In this document: positions 44,257 to 52,491 of the stretch, piece after piece
How positions within the stretch are numbered: position 1 is the stretch's first letter
Layout: every line of letters starts with the position of its first letter
DNA from: Chelativorans xinjiangensis
GTDB taxonomy: Bacteria > Pseudomonadota > Alphaproteobacteria > Rhizobiales > Rhizobiaceae
DNA length: 64,000 bases
NCBI RefSeq assembly: GCF_009812055.1
Contig: NZ_WQNH01000005.1
Span: 109,501 to 173,500, forward strand
Reading direction: 5' to 3'
Notes under the pieces: model-generated
Told to the model about the DNA's origin: nothing
What the model saw: only the letters and a program-made list of their open reading frames with translations
Databases searched by the model: none
Made by a program: the position numbers and the translations under genes

Positions 44257-45297
44257 TTACGGTGTGCTGTAGTAGTCGACCAGCAGTTCCGGATTGACCT
44301 CGCCGTCATAGGAGGCGTCGGCCTCGTATTTCACCAGCGTGAAGACGCCGGAGCGGAAGAGCCAGGTGCCCGAGGCGGAGGCGTCGCCCAGACCGCGCCA
44401 CTTGGCGCTGGAGGTGATCTCCAGCGTGTCCGGGTCGAATTCCGAGTTCACCAGCAGATCGTCGGACGTATAGCCGATAATCCGCATCTCCTCCACGGCC
44501 CCCTCCATGTCGTCGTTCTCATATCGTATGTCGAGCTCCGGCGTGGCGAAGCGCAGCGGCAGAAGCTGCCCGCGCCCGTCGGTCATCAGATAGGCGTGGG
44601 TCTCGTTGTAGGCGCCGACGTTGCAAAAGAAGCGGAACATATGCGCCTCGTGCGGCGGCGTGTCCTCTTCCTCGTAGGCGTAGTTGTAGGGGATCACGTG
44701 GTGCTGCGGCGCTGATGGCGCGTCGGCACCCGTCCGGCACTCATCGCCATAGAGCGTGGCGAAGATTTTCTTGGCCTGTTCGAACAGGATATTGCCTTCC
44801 TCTTGCGGCGGAGCGTCGCCGCAAGCGGTCGGCAAGGCATCGCGCGGCGGGCCGTCGGCGGGCGAAAGATGCGCTTCCTCGATGTGAAGCGGCGTGAAGG
44901 GCGTCGTCTGCACCAGCGGGTCGGCGAGCCTCATCGTGTAGCAGCCGGCGAACACCTGGTCCTCTCCGCTGCCATCCTGCGCCAGGATGGCGACGGGCAG
45001 GGCGTAGTAGACGCTGCCGGCGGCGCCTTCTTGGCTCGCAAGGCCGGCCACCACCTCCACGCTCTCGGTATCCGCGTAGCCGGCGGCGTAGTCCTCCAGC
45101 GTCGCGGCCGGCGGCGTCGAGAAATAGGCGTAGGCGCGCGCATATTCCTTGCGGTTGATGGCGTTATAGAGCGAGCGGACCAGCGCTTCCGGGCTCGACC
45201 GGTCGTCCAGATAGGCGGGATCGGCTGCGGCGGCCGGGGGAGGGCCCGACACTAGCCAGAAAGAGGCCATGGCCGCGGCAAGGGGAAGTGGCTTCAT
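44257..45297 (-). CDS. DUF1176 secreted protein
   Basis: A 346-residue exported protein. The signal peptide (LPLAAAMASFWLVSGPPPAAA, cleavage before ADP) is followed by a domain with SPEALVRSLYNAINRKEYARAYAYFS near residue 40. The C-terminal 150 residues (FFCNVGAYNETHAYL..., WRGLGDASASGTWLFRSGVFTLVKYEADASYDGE in separate pieces) match DUF1176. Three to four cysteines are present. Function unknown. No partner genes adjoin it. Confidence 0.8.
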   Translation of the reverse strand: MKPLPLAAAMASFWLVSGPPPAAAADPAYLDDRSSPEALVRSLYNAINRKEYARAYAYFSTPPAATLEDYAAGYADTESVEVVAGLASQEGAAGSVYYALPVAILAQDGSGEDQVFAGCYTMRLADPLVQTTPFTPLHIEEAHLSPADGPPRDALPTACGDAPPQEEGNILFEQAKKIFATLYGDECRTGADAPSAPQHHVIPYNYAYEEEDTPPHEAHMFRFFCNVGAYNETHAYLMTDGRGQLLPLRFATPELDIRYENDDMEGAVEEMRIIGYTSDDLLVNSEFDPDTLEITSSAKWRGLGDASASGTWLFRSGVFTLVKYEADASYDGEVNPELLVDYYSTP

Positions 45298-45499
45298 GGA
45301 TGCTGCTCCGGGTCATGTTTCATCCGTCGGCTCCTCGACCATAGCACGCGCGGCCGGGGTTTGAACCGGCCGGCATGCGAAAGGAGCGAGCGGTCTTCCA
45401 AAAGCTAAAATACATGTGCGGCCGGAAGACCTTTTTTAACACCAGCGGCTTAGCCTCAATTCTTGGATCGGTACCTCAACGGGCGGGGATGGAGGTCTC

Positions 45500-45943
45500 A
45501 TGGCACCGCGCGCGCCGCGCGACTTCGCGACTATGCTGGACGAGCTTCTGGCCGAGCACGGCCGCGAGCCGGACCGCGCCCATCTCGTCTCGGTGGACCA
45601 TCTCTCGGTCGCCGAGGAACTGCATTCCGGCCGGATCAGGTTTTCGGAGGACATGATCGAGGCGGCCTACCGGACGTTTGCCGATCGTGGACCGGCAAAG
45701 CCGGAAGCCAAAGCCGTGGAGCCGGAGCCCTCCGTCGATCCCGACGACATCGCCCGCGAGCTCGACCTCGGCAAACGGGCAAAGCCGAAGGAGCTCGACC
45801 GGCTGCGCCGCGACTTCGCCTTCCGCAACCATCCCGACCGCGTTCCCGAGCACCTGCGCGCCCGCGCCATCATCCGCATGCAGGTGGCCAACATGCTGAT
45901 CGATGACGCCAAGCGCGGCCGCTTCAGGCGTAAAAAGGCATGA
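45500..45943 (+). CDS. J-domain-like (DnaJ-related) protein
   Basis: A 147-residue soluble protein. The C-terminal half contains LDRLRRDFAFRNHPDRVPEHL followed by IRMQVANMLIDDAKR. The HPD triplet with flanking helices is the hallmark of a J-domain, though the usual helix I is shortened and helix III is followed directly by a basic tail (RFRRKKA). The N-terminal half has no recognised motif. It could stimulate a DnaK-type chaperone or be a degenerate relative. A GGAGG site precedes the ATG. Its 3' end overlaps the convergent MATE gene by 20 bases. Confidence 0.7.
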   Translation: MAPRAPRDFATMLDELLAEHGREPDRAHLVSVDHLSVAEELHSGRIRFSEDMIEAAYRTFADRGPAKPEAKAVEPEPSVDPDDIARELDLGKRAKPKELDRLRRDFAFRNHPDRVPEHLRARAIIRMQVANMLIDDAKRGRFRRKKA

Positions 45944-47321
45944 GCTTGGCGCGGCCCAGCCAGCGCGAAAGAAGCAGCACCGAGACGACCGCAAGCCCGG
46001 TGAACAGCCCCAGCCAGATGCCGACGCCCTGATAGCCGAACGGGAAGGCGAGGGCGATGCCGAACGGCAGGCCGATACCCCAATAGCCGACGGCCGCATA
46101 GACCATCGGCACCGTGGTATCGTGCAGCCCGCGCAGCATGCCGCTCGCCACCGCCTGCGCCCCGTCGGCGATCTGGAACAGCGCGGCAAGGCCTAAGAAG
46201 GTGACCGCCATGGCGATGACCGGCTGGTTCTCCGGTGCCTGAAGGTCGAGGAACCCGGCGATCAGCAGCCGCGGTGCCAGAAGCATGAGAAGCGCCATCG
46301 CCGCCATGAAGCTCACCCCCATCACGAAGGCCGTCCAGCCGGCGCGGGTGACGGCATGTGCATTGCGCGCGCCGAAGGCGCGGCCGACGCGCACCGTCAC
46401 CGCCTGGTTGAGCCCCAGCGGCACCATGAAGCTGACCGAGGCGATTTGTATCGCGATGGCGTGGGCGGCCAGCGACACGGCGTCGATGAGGCCCATCAGG
46501 AAGGCCGCGGCGTTGAAGATCGACACCTCGAAGGTGAGGATGGCGGCGATCGGCAGGCCGAGCTTCAAAAGCCCCATGAAGCGCGGCCAGTCCGGCCGCC
46601 AGAAGCGGCCGAAGAGCCGGTAGCGGCGGAAATTGCGGTCGAGCGAGACAACCGCGACGAGGCCGCAAAACAACAGGAGGCTCGAAAGCGTCGTGGCGAT
46701 GCCGGCGCCGACGATGCCGAGGGCGGGAAACCCCAGGTTGCCGAACATCAGGCACCAGTTGGCCAGGACGTTGAAGCCGACGGCGAGGAAGGCCACCACG
46801 AGCGCCCAGCCCGGCCGCTCGAGCGCCGAGATGAACGAGCGCAGCACGATATAGCCGAAGAAGGGAAGCACCGCCCATTGCAGCGCGCGCATGTAGCTTG
46901 CTGCCAGCGCGGCAAGGTTCGGATCCTGGCCCATGGCAAGCAGGATCGCCTCGCACTGCCAGAGGAAGAGCCAGACCGGCAGCGAGACGGCGATCGCCAT
47001 CCACAGGCCCTGGCGCGCCGTGCGCCGCACCTCGCGCAGCGAACGCTGCTTGCGCCCGAGTGCGCTCGCCATCATCGGCGAGGTGGCGGCCAAAAGGCCG
47101 ATGCCGAAGATCACCGGCAGGAAATAAAGATTATGGCCGAGCGTGCCGGCGGCGAGCGCGGCCGGCGACAAGCGTCCCATCATCATGACGTCGGTGACGT
47201 TCATGGCAGTCTGGGCAAGGTTGGTCATGACCATCGGCCAGGCGAGCGCCAGCGTGGCGCGCGCCTCGGCAGGCCAGGAATTGACCGTCGGCGCTCCCGC
47301 GCCGGAAGCCAGCACAGACAT
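45924..47321 (-). CDS. MATE family multidrug efflux transporter
   Basis: A 465-residue protein with twelve hydrophobic segments and the MATE signature: ALAWPMVMTNLAQTAMNVTDVMMMGRL in helices 1-2, then GLLAATSPMMASALGRKQRSL and the internal second half from about residue 240 (VSLAAHAIAIQIASVSFMVPLGLNQAVTVRVG). It exchanges cations for cationic drugs or metabolites at the inner membrane. It is divergent from the aldo/keto reductase gene. Confidence 0.93.
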   Translation of the reverse strand: MSVLASGAGAPTVNSWPAEARATLALAWPMVMTNLAQTAMNVTDVMMMGRLSPAALAAGTLGHNLYFLPVIFGIGLLAATSPMMASALGRKQRSLREVRRTARQGLWMAIAVSLPVWLFLWQCEAILLAMGQDPNLAALAASYMRALQWAVLPFFGYIVLRSFISALERPGWALVVAFLAVGFNVLANWCLMFGNLGFPALGIVGAGIATTLSSLLLFCGLVAVVSLDRNFRRYRLFGRFWRPDWPRFMGLLKLGLPIAAILTFEVSIFNAAAFLMGLIDAVSLAAHAIAIQIASVSFMVPLGLNQAVTVRVGRAFGARNAHAVTRAGWTAFVMGVSFMAAMALLMLLAPRLLIAGFLDLQAPENQPVIAMAVTFLGLAALFQIADGAQAVASGMLRGLHDTTVPMVYAAVGYWGIGLPFGIALAFPFGYQGVGIWLGLFTGLAVVSVLLLSRWLGRAKLMPFYA

Positions 47322-47554
47322 GACCCGGACTTTCCCGTGGATGGCTGCCGCCGTTCGTGCCGCGGCAAAAAAAGGGGCGCAATTCGCCCGCTTTTATCGG
47401 TTTCCGGCAAGCAAACAAGTCAATTTCTGTTGTGCCAGCATGCTGTTCGATTGATGGGTCGGGCGACCACCGGGCGTTGGCGCGGCACGTTTGCTCGCTT
47501 ATAATGGCGTTCTCCCCCGGGCGTCCGCCCGCCTTTAACCACCGGAGAAACCCC

Positions 47555-48604
47555 ATGGAAAAGCGCCGCCTTGGCCGCACCGATCTCCTCGTCTCGAAAA
47601 TCTGTCTCGGCACCATGACCTGGGGCGAGCAGAACACGGAGGCCGAGGGCCACGCCCAGATGGACTACGCCTTCGAGAAGGGCGTGAACTTCCTCGACAC
47701 GGCCGAGCTCTACCCCATTCCGCCCAAGGCGGAGACGCAAGGGGCGACGGAGCGCATCATCGGCACCTGGATGAAGGCGCGCGGCAACCGCGACAGGATC
47801 GTGCTGGCCTCCAAGGTGGTGGGCCGCACGGCGAACCCGTGGTTCCGCGGCGGACGGTCCTCGAAGCTGGTGCGCGCCGACATCATGGACGCCATCGATA
47901 AATCGCTGGAGAGGCTGAAGACGGAGTACATCGACCTCTACCAGATCCACTGGCCGGACCGGTCGATCCCCTGGGGCTCCAACCCCACGCGGGTGACGGG
48001 GACGGCCGAGCGCCATGCCGACGAGACGCCGATCGAAGAGACGCTGGCCGTCTTCGACGACCTGGTAAAAGCCGGCAAGATCCGTCATCTCGGCCTGTCT
48101 AACGAGAGCTCGTGGGGCCTCATGCGCTTCATCGCCGGGGCGGAGAAGGGCGTGGGCCCGCGCATCGCCTCGCTGCAGAACGCCTACAACCTCGTCAACC
48201 GCACCTTCGAGGTGAACCTCGCCGAGGCATGCGCGCGCGAGGACGTGAGCCTGCTTGCCTATTCGCCGCTCGCGCAGGGGTACCTGACCGGCAAATACGA
48301 CCACGGCGCGCTGCCCAAGGGCTCGCGCAAAGAGCTCTTCGACCGGCTGCAGCGCTACGAGAAGCCGGGGGCGGCCAAAACCTTCCTCGCCTATAACGAA
48401 CTCGCCCGCTCCTTCGGCCTGACGCCGGCCACCTTCGCCAACGCCTTCGTCGCTTCCAGGCCCTTCCTGACCGCCAACATCATCGGCGCCACCACCATGG
48501 CGCAGCTCAAGGAGGCGGTAGCCTCGGCCGACGTCGCCTGGACGGAGGAGATGCAGGCGGCAGTCGATGCCCTGCACCAGAAGACGGGCAATCCCTGTCC
48601 GTAG
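47555..48604 (+). CDS. aldo/keto reductase (Tas-like)
   Basis: A 349-residue NADP(H)-dependent oxidoreductase with a TIM-barrel. [28 protein letters not shown] at the N-terminus, then [14 protein letters not shown] (catalytic Asp and Tyr), [10 protein letters not shown] (Lys) and the His in [11 protein letters not shown] form the tetrad. The inserted [14 protein letters not shown] loop is typical of the Tas subfamily. A GGAG site precedes the ATG. A palindromic repeat follows. Confidence 0.92.
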   Translation: MEKRRLGRTDLLVSKICLGTMTWGEQNTEAEGHAQMDYAFEKGVNFLDTAELYPIPPKAETQGATERIIGTWMKARGNRDRIVLASKVVGRTANPWFRGGRSSKLVRADIMDAIDKSLERLKTEYIDLYQIHWPDRSIPWGSNPTRVTGTAERHADETPIEETLAVFDDLVKAGKIRHLGLSNESSWGLMRFIAGAEKGVGPRIASLQNAYNLVNRTFEVNLAEACAREDVSLLAYSPLAQGYLTGKYDHGALPKGSRKELFDRLQRYEKPGAAKTFLAYNELARSFGLTPATFANAFVASRPFLTANIIGATTMAQLKEAVASADVAWTEEMQAAVDALHQKTGNPCP

Positions 48605-48654
48605 GGCAGGTGCTTGCAAGGTGAATTTGGTCGGGGATCGCGCTGGCACTCCGT

Positions 48655-48828
48655 CGCGCGCCCCCTCTGTCCTGACGGACATCTCCCCCGCAAGGGGGGA
48701 GATCGGCCGGCCGCTTGATCCGGCGCTTTTCCTGCAACATCGGCGATTGGCGAAACCGTCCACGACGGCCAATCTCCCCCCTCGCGGGGGAGATGTCCGG
48801 CAGGACAGAGGGGGGCGCGAAGGGGCGC
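48655..48828. repeat. Palindromic intergenic repeat, family A copy 4
   Basis: A full element (about 174 bases) with outer arms from cgcgccccctctgtcc to gaggggggcgcgaaggggcgc and the loop motif cctgcaacatcggcgattggcgaa. Nothing else is seen in the 334-base gap apart from the ribosome site of the next gene. Confidence 0.85.
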
Positions 48829-48938
48829 TTTCTCCTCCTCCCTATAGCCGTTTCCCCCCACCCATGTCGGAAACCCTCTCCCTCCTTCGTCCTCGGTGCA
48901 TTGAAGCCGGCGGACGCCGGAGGAAGAGGGAGACCGAA

Positions 48939-49892
48939 GTGATCAGGAACACGCTCATCGCCATCACGATCGCCACCGCGGCCTTCGCCGCCGTGCCCGC
49001 CATTGCACCCGCCGAGGAGGGAAAGACCACCATGGAAAGACAAGCCATCAAGCCGGAGCCCGCCAGGAGCGGCCATGTCGAGGCCAACGGCGTCAACTAC
49101 TATTACGAAGTCCACGGGAAGGGCGAGCCGCTCCTGCTGCTCCATGGCGGGCTTGGAACGCTCGACATGTTCGGCCCCGTTCTGCCGGCGCTCGCCGCCG
49201 GCCGCGAGGTCATCGCCGTCGACCTGCACGGCCACGGCCGCACCCGGCTCGGCGACCGCGAGATCGACCTGATCGACATCGGCGACGACCTGGCCGTGGT
49301 GATCGAGGAGCTCGGCTACGAAAAGGTCGACGTCCTGGGCTATTCCTTCGGCGGCGGCGCCGGCTTCCGCCTTGCCGTCCAGCACCCTGAGATGGTGCGC
49401 CGGCTGGCGCTGGTCTCGGCCGGCTTCGCCCAGGACGGCTTCTATCCCGAGATGCTGCCGCAGCAGGCTCAGGTGGGCGCCGGGATGGCCGAGATGATGA
49501 AGGATACGCCGATGTACCAGTCCTACGCGGCGGTGGCGCCCGACGTCTCGGAGTTCCCGAAGCTGCTCGACAATATGGGCGCGCTCATGCGCAAGCCCTA
49601 CAACTGGGCCGAGGACGTGAAGACGCTGAAAATGCCGGTGATGCTGGTCTTCGGCGACAGCGACATGTACCGCCCCGAGCACATCGTCGCGTTCTACCAG
49701 CTTCTGGGCGGCGGCTTGAGGGATGCCGGCTGGATGCGCGAGAACATGTCGCAGAACCGGCTGGCCATCATCCCCAACCGCACGCATTACGACATCTTCT
49801 TCGGCCCCGAAATCGTCGCCACGGTCCAGCCCTTCCTCAACGGCGAGACGGACGTGAAGAGCTGGGCCGATCATGTGGAGGAGGGGCGGTAA
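48939..49892 (+). CDS. Secreted alpha/beta hydrolase
   Basis: A 317-residue protein. The GTG at 48939 with a GGAAGAGGGAG site gives a signal peptide (TLIAITIATAAFAAVPAIAPA). The fold shows LLLLHGGLGTLDMFGP, nucleophile Ser in LGYSFGGGAGF (near residue 135), acid Asp in VFGDSDMYRPEH and His in IPNRTHYDIF. This is a homoserine-acetyltransferase/epoxide-hydrolase-like arrangement; the substrate is unknown. A shorter start at ATG 49032 would yield a cytosolic form. Confidence 0.82.
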   Translation: MIRNTLIAITIATAAFAAVPAIAPAEEGKTTMERQAIKPEPARSGHVEANGVNYYYEVHGKGEPLLLLHGGLGTLDMFGPVLPALAAGREVIAVDLHGHGRTRLGDREIDLIDIGDDLAVVIEELGYEKVDVLGYSFGGGAGFRLAVQHPEMVRRLALVSAGFAQDGFYPEMLPQQAQVGAGMAEMMKDTPMYQSYAAVAPDVSEFPKLLDNMGALMRKPYNWAEDVKTLKMPVMLVFGDSDMYRPEHIVAFYQLLGGGLRDAGWMRENMSQNRLAIIPNRTHYDIFFGPEIVATVQPFLNGETDVKSWADHVEEGR

Positions 49893-49917
49893 GCCCCTCT
49901 CTCTCCCCGCCCATCCG

Positions 49918-50094
49918 GCAGGGCTATTGCATATAGGTTGTCTTTGCCGGCTTCGCCGGGACCCCCACCCTCAATCCCTCTCCATCCTGAGCTTGCCGAA
50001 GGGGGGAGGGAGGCTGGTCGAGTGCGGCCTCGTCGTCCCCCTCCCCCTTGAGGGGAGGGGTTAGGGGTGGGGGTACCATCAAGGCTCGGAACCC
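49918..50094. repeat. Palindromic intergenic repeat, family B copy 2
   Basis: It shares with copy 1 the start gcagggctat.gcatata, the ttgccggcttcgccgg hairpin, the acccccaccctcaatccct arm and its complement, and the ending ccatcaaggctcggaaccc. An inserted ccatcctgagcttgccgaa stretch distinguishes it. The remaining 225 bases up to the next gene hold no other feature I recognise. Confidence 0.8.
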
Positions 50095-50319
50095 CATCGA
50101 TAGCCCCGCCCCGCCCGGTGCGAGAGCGCTGCCTCGCACCCCCACCGCTTTCCTTGTCGCGGACGTCTGCCGGGTGTATCCTTTCCCTTCCACCGACCAG
50201 CAGGCGGACTGACGTGGCGCTGGTCTCGCAAAGGACGGCACATGCCGCCTTTGCCTGCGATTCCCGTCGGCCGCTTCCGCCGTGCTTGCGCGGCGATGTG
50301 ACCGGGAAAGGATGAGGTC

Positions 50320-50784
50320 ATGGGTATCGCGATGACAATGCAGGAATATCTGAAGGACAACCACGTTCCCTACGATATCGCCAAGCACAACAAGACCAGC
50401 AATTCCGAGATGACGGCGCGGGTAAGCCACGTGCCGAACACCGCGCTCGCCAAGGGCGTGGTGCTGAAATGGGACAGCAGCTACATTCTCGCCGTCCTTC
50501 CCGCCTCGCGCCGGGTCGACCTGAAGAAGGTGCGCGAGATCGTCGGCGAGAAAGTGGAGCTTGCCTCCGAGGAGGAGGCGGCCGCCCTGTTCCCCGACTG
50601 CGAGGAGGGCGCGGTGCCGATCTTCGGCGCGCCCTACCACCTGCCCTGCGTCGTCGACCAGGGGCTGGAGGTGAGCGGCGACGTCTACTTCGAGGGCGGC
50701 GACCACCGCACGCTGGTGCATGTCAGCCACGACGGCTTCGACCGGCTGATGTACGGCATGCCGCGCGGGCACATCAGCGGCTGA
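50320..50784 (+). CDS. YbaK/EbsC-type aminoacyl-tRNA deacylase domain protein
   Basis: A 154-residue single-domain protein with the YbaK/ProX fold: LAKGVVLKWDSSYILAVLPASRRVDL (the conserved Lys of LAKGVV), EEEAAALFPDCEEGAVPIFG (hydrophobic pocket) and YFEGGDHRTLVHVSHDGF near the C-terminus. Such proteins hydrolyse mischarged tRNAs such as Cys- or Ala-tRNA-Pro. The exact substrate cannot be assigned. An AAAGGATGAG site precedes the ATG. Confidence 0.88.
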   Translation: MGIAMTMQEYLKDNHVPYDIAKHNKTSNSEMTARVSHVPNTALAKGVVLKWDSSYILAVLPASRRVDLKKVREIVGEKVELASEEEAAALFPDCEEGAVPIFGAPYHLPCVVDQGLEVSGDVYFEGGDHRTLVHVSHDGFDRLMYGMPRGHISG

Positions 50785-51122
50785 GCGGCGCGGCGCGCCG
50801 CCCGGACACGGAAAGCTCGGGGGCGCTCAGCTGGCCAGAACGCCTGCGCCAAGCCAAACGTGGCACACGACGGAGAGGGGGAGGGGCTGTTCCCCGACGA
50901 GCAGCGACCGGCGGGGCGCAAGCGCGCCGCACGGCGAATATTTTTCAATCAGCGCCTTGTTTTAAAACCGAAAGCGCTTATCTAAGTCCTATCGATCTTG
51001 CTTGCTAAGCTCTGCTGTCGCCTTCCGGCGTCTCGACGAACTTCCTTCAAAATCGATCTGAACCGTTTGCCGTGCTTAAGGCGCGGTGAATAAACGCCGT
51101 GACCGATTGAAAGGAAATCGTC
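50785..51122. other. Intergenic region with long cold-shock leader
   Basis: 338 bases without a gene. It turns AT-rich near 50940. The promoter candidate at 50957-50984 would give a leader of about 130 bases before the cold-shock gene, as is usual for csp mRNAs whose leader folding responds to temperature. No cold-box consensus was confirmed by eye. Confidence 0.5.
50957..50984 (+). promoter_or_regulatory. Candidate promoter of the cold-shock gene
   Basis: TTGTTT at 50957-50962 and TATCTA at 50979-50984 are separated by 16 bases. Confidence 0.4.
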
Positions 51123-51332
51123 ATGAACACCGGAACCGTAAAGTTCTTCAACTCCACCAAGGGCTTTGGCTTCATCCAGCCGGATGATGGCGGAACGGAC
51201 GTCTTCGTCCACGTCTCCGCCGTCGAGCGTGCCGGCCTTGGCACCATCGTGGAAGGCCAGAAGCTGAGCTTCGACGTCGTCAGGGACAGCCGCTCGGGCA
51301 AGAATGCCGCGGACAACCTGCGCGCCGCGTAA
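51123..51332 (+). CDS. cold-shock protein (CspA family)
   Basis: A 69-residue single cold-shock domain. RNP1 KGFGFIQ and RNP2 VFVHVSAVE are intact, and the start [21 protein letters not shown] is canonical. It binds single-stranded RNA/DNA and acts as an RNA chaperone. An AAAGGA site precedes the ATG. Whether it is cold-induced or constitutive is not shown by the sequence, though the long leader suggests regulation. Confidence 0.95.
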   Translation: MNTGTVKFFNSTKGFGFIQPDDGGTDVFVHVSAVERAGLGTIVEGQKLSFDVVRDSRSGKNAADNLRAA

Positions 51333-51392
51333 AGCGTATCCATCTCGATCCGTGACCACGGATGTACTGGCACGGGTCTTTGAGATGAGAGG

Positions 51393-51424
51393 AAAGGTCG
51401 GGCAACGCCCGGCCTTTTTGCTTT
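51393..51424 (+). terminator. intrinsic terminator of the cold-shock gene
   Basis: A stem of about 11 pairs (one G-T pair), a 3-base loop and a T-run (ttttt), 60 bases after the stop. Confidence 0.85.
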
Positions 51425-51449
51425 TCAGGCATCGAAAAGGACGAACCAC

Positions 51450-51701
51450 ATGACCCAAGCCATCACCAAGGACACCCTCTTCCGGCCCACCCGGCCGAAC
51501 GCCGCCACCAAGGCGGACATCACCGACCGCACCGCCCGCGCGATCATCGACGCGGAAGCCGCGCGCCGCGAGGCCAAGACTGAGCGCCTGAGGCAGGCGC
51601 GCCTGGAAATGGAAGCACGGCAGCCGAAGGAGGCGCCGGCGAAGGCGCCGCGTGGGGGGAAGACGGCTGCGAAGGCGGGTGGGGCACGCCGCGCGGGGTG
51701 A
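51450..51701 (+). CDS. Small Ala/Arg-rich hypothetical protein downstream of csp
   Basis: An 83-residue protein. The central segment ITDRTARAIIDAEAARREAKTERLRQARLEMEAR is a charged helix (shown in parts: DRTARAIIDAEAARREAK; TERLRQARLEMEAR). The C-terminus is a flexible Lys/Ala/Gly tail. Similar short proteins follow csp genes in Rhizobiales. Function unknown; DNA or RNA contact is plausible from charge. It lies past the csp terminator, so it needs read-through or its own promoter. Confidence 0.65.
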   Translation: MTQAITKDTLFRPTRPNAATKADITDRTARAIIDAEAARREAKTERLRQARLEMEARQPKEAPAKAPRGGKTAAKAGGARRAG

Positions 51702-51722
51702 CTGCCCAATCCGTGGGCAGTC
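51700..51722. terminator. Hairpin between convergent genes
   Basis: A perfect 9-base stem (51700-51708 with 51714-51722) overlaps the stop codon of the small Ala/Arg-rich gene. There is no clear T-run on either strand, so termination is uncertain. Confidence 0.4.
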
Positions 51723-51733
51723 GTCACAAACGG

Positions 51734-52060
51734 TCACGCCACCTTTTGCTCCGCCAGCGCTCTGGCCGTCGCCTCCGGCTCCATCGCAATGACGCGCAGA
51801 AAAGCGCGGCTGGTCTGGTCGGGCTCGGAACGCCCCTGTTCCCAGTCGCGCAGCGTGCCGAGCGGGATGTGATAGCGGGCGGAAAATTCCTGCTGCGTCA
51901 GCCGCAGCGCCCGGCGGATGACCGCAACGCGCGGCATACGCTTCATTGCCGCCAGCGCCCTCGCATCGAGCGGCGGGTTTTCAGGATCGGACAGCGCATT
52001 GGCTTCCGCCTGCTCGTCCGTCATGTCGGAGAGGCGTTTCCAACCTGTCTTATCAGCCAT
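51734..52060 (-). CDS. XRE-type helix-turn-helix antitoxin-like regulator
   Basis: A 108-residue protein. The C-terminal half holds a Cro/CI-type HTH (RRALRLTQQEFSARYHIPLGTLRDWEQGRSEPDQ, seen as RRALRLTQQEFSARY and IPLGTLRDWEQGR). The acidic N-terminus (MTDEQAEANALSDPENPPLD) resembles BrnA-like and other antitoxins that carry an HTH. It starts inside hicB (8-base overlap), so it is the third gene of a hicA-hicB-HTH operon. It probably represses the operon; whether it has its own toxin elsewhere is open. Confidence 0.8.
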   Translation of the reverse strand: MADKTGWKRLSDMTDEQAEANALSDPENPPLDARALAAMKRMPRVAVIRRALRLTQQEFSARYHIPLGTLRDWEQGRSEPDQTSRAFLRVIAMEPEATARALAEQKVA

Positions 52061-52304
52061 CAAAAGGGTTACCCCTAGGCGTTGGACGTTTCTGCAGCTC
52101 ACGCGTCCACATACTCTGCACGGCTGACCGGCTTGGGGACGGGCAACCCGTCTTCCCGCAGGCCTCGATGTGAAAGCGGATAGCGTCGCGGATTTCGATT
52201 TCGACTTCCTCGACGGTGGCGCCGGTGGCGATGCAGCCCGGCAGGTCGGGGACATAGGCGGAATAGTTGCTTCCAGCCTTTTCGATCACCACTGCATAGC
52301 GCAT
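52053..52304 (-). CDS. hicB: HicB-type antitoxin
   Basis: An 83-residue protein with the HicB fold: MRYAVVIEKAGSNYSAYVPDLPGCIATGATVEEVEIEIRDAI in separate motifs (YSAYVPDLPGC; ATGATVEEVE; EIRDAIRFHIE). This is the partial RNase H-like fold that neutralises HicA. The C-terminus (after about residue 55) is unusual, with a Pro/Ser/Arg-rich tail rather than a clear DNA-binding domain; the separate downstream HTH gene may supply that function. It begins 1 base after the hicA stop. Confidence 0.85.
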   Translation of the reverse strand: MRYAVVIEKAGSNYSAYVPDLPGCIATGATVEEVEIEIRDAIRFHIEACGKTGCPSPSRSAVQSMWTRELQKRPTPRGNPFDG

Positions 52305-52305
52305 C

Positions 52306-52467
52306 TCATCGCTCCTTCAGACCGGCCTGTTTCAAAATGCTGTTCAAGGTGCCGGGCGCGACATCGTCAGATGGTTTGCCGGCCACGGTGACGCGGCCGG
52401 CCTTGTTGCGATGCTTATATTGGCGATGGCTGCCCTTGGTTGCAACCTGATACCAGCCATCCGCCAT
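52306..52467 (-). CDS. hicA: HicA-type mRNA interferase toxin, N-terminally short
   Basis: A 53-residue frame from the ATG at 52467 encoding the HicA core: DGWYQVATKGSHRQYKHRNK, with the catalytic-type His at residue 14, and PGTLNSILKQAGLKER at the end. Usual HicA proteins have about ten more N-terminal residues forming helix 1 before the DGW motif. Here the upstream frame runs into a stop within about 11 codons without another start. The toxin may thus be attenuated or dead. It overlaps no other gene and lies directly upstream of hicB. Confidence 0.75.
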   Translation of the reverse strand: MADGWYQVATKGSHRQYKHRNKAGRVTVAGKPSDDVAPGTLNSILKQAGLKER

Positions 52468-52491
52468 TTCAGCCCAGGTAAAAGTTAGAAC

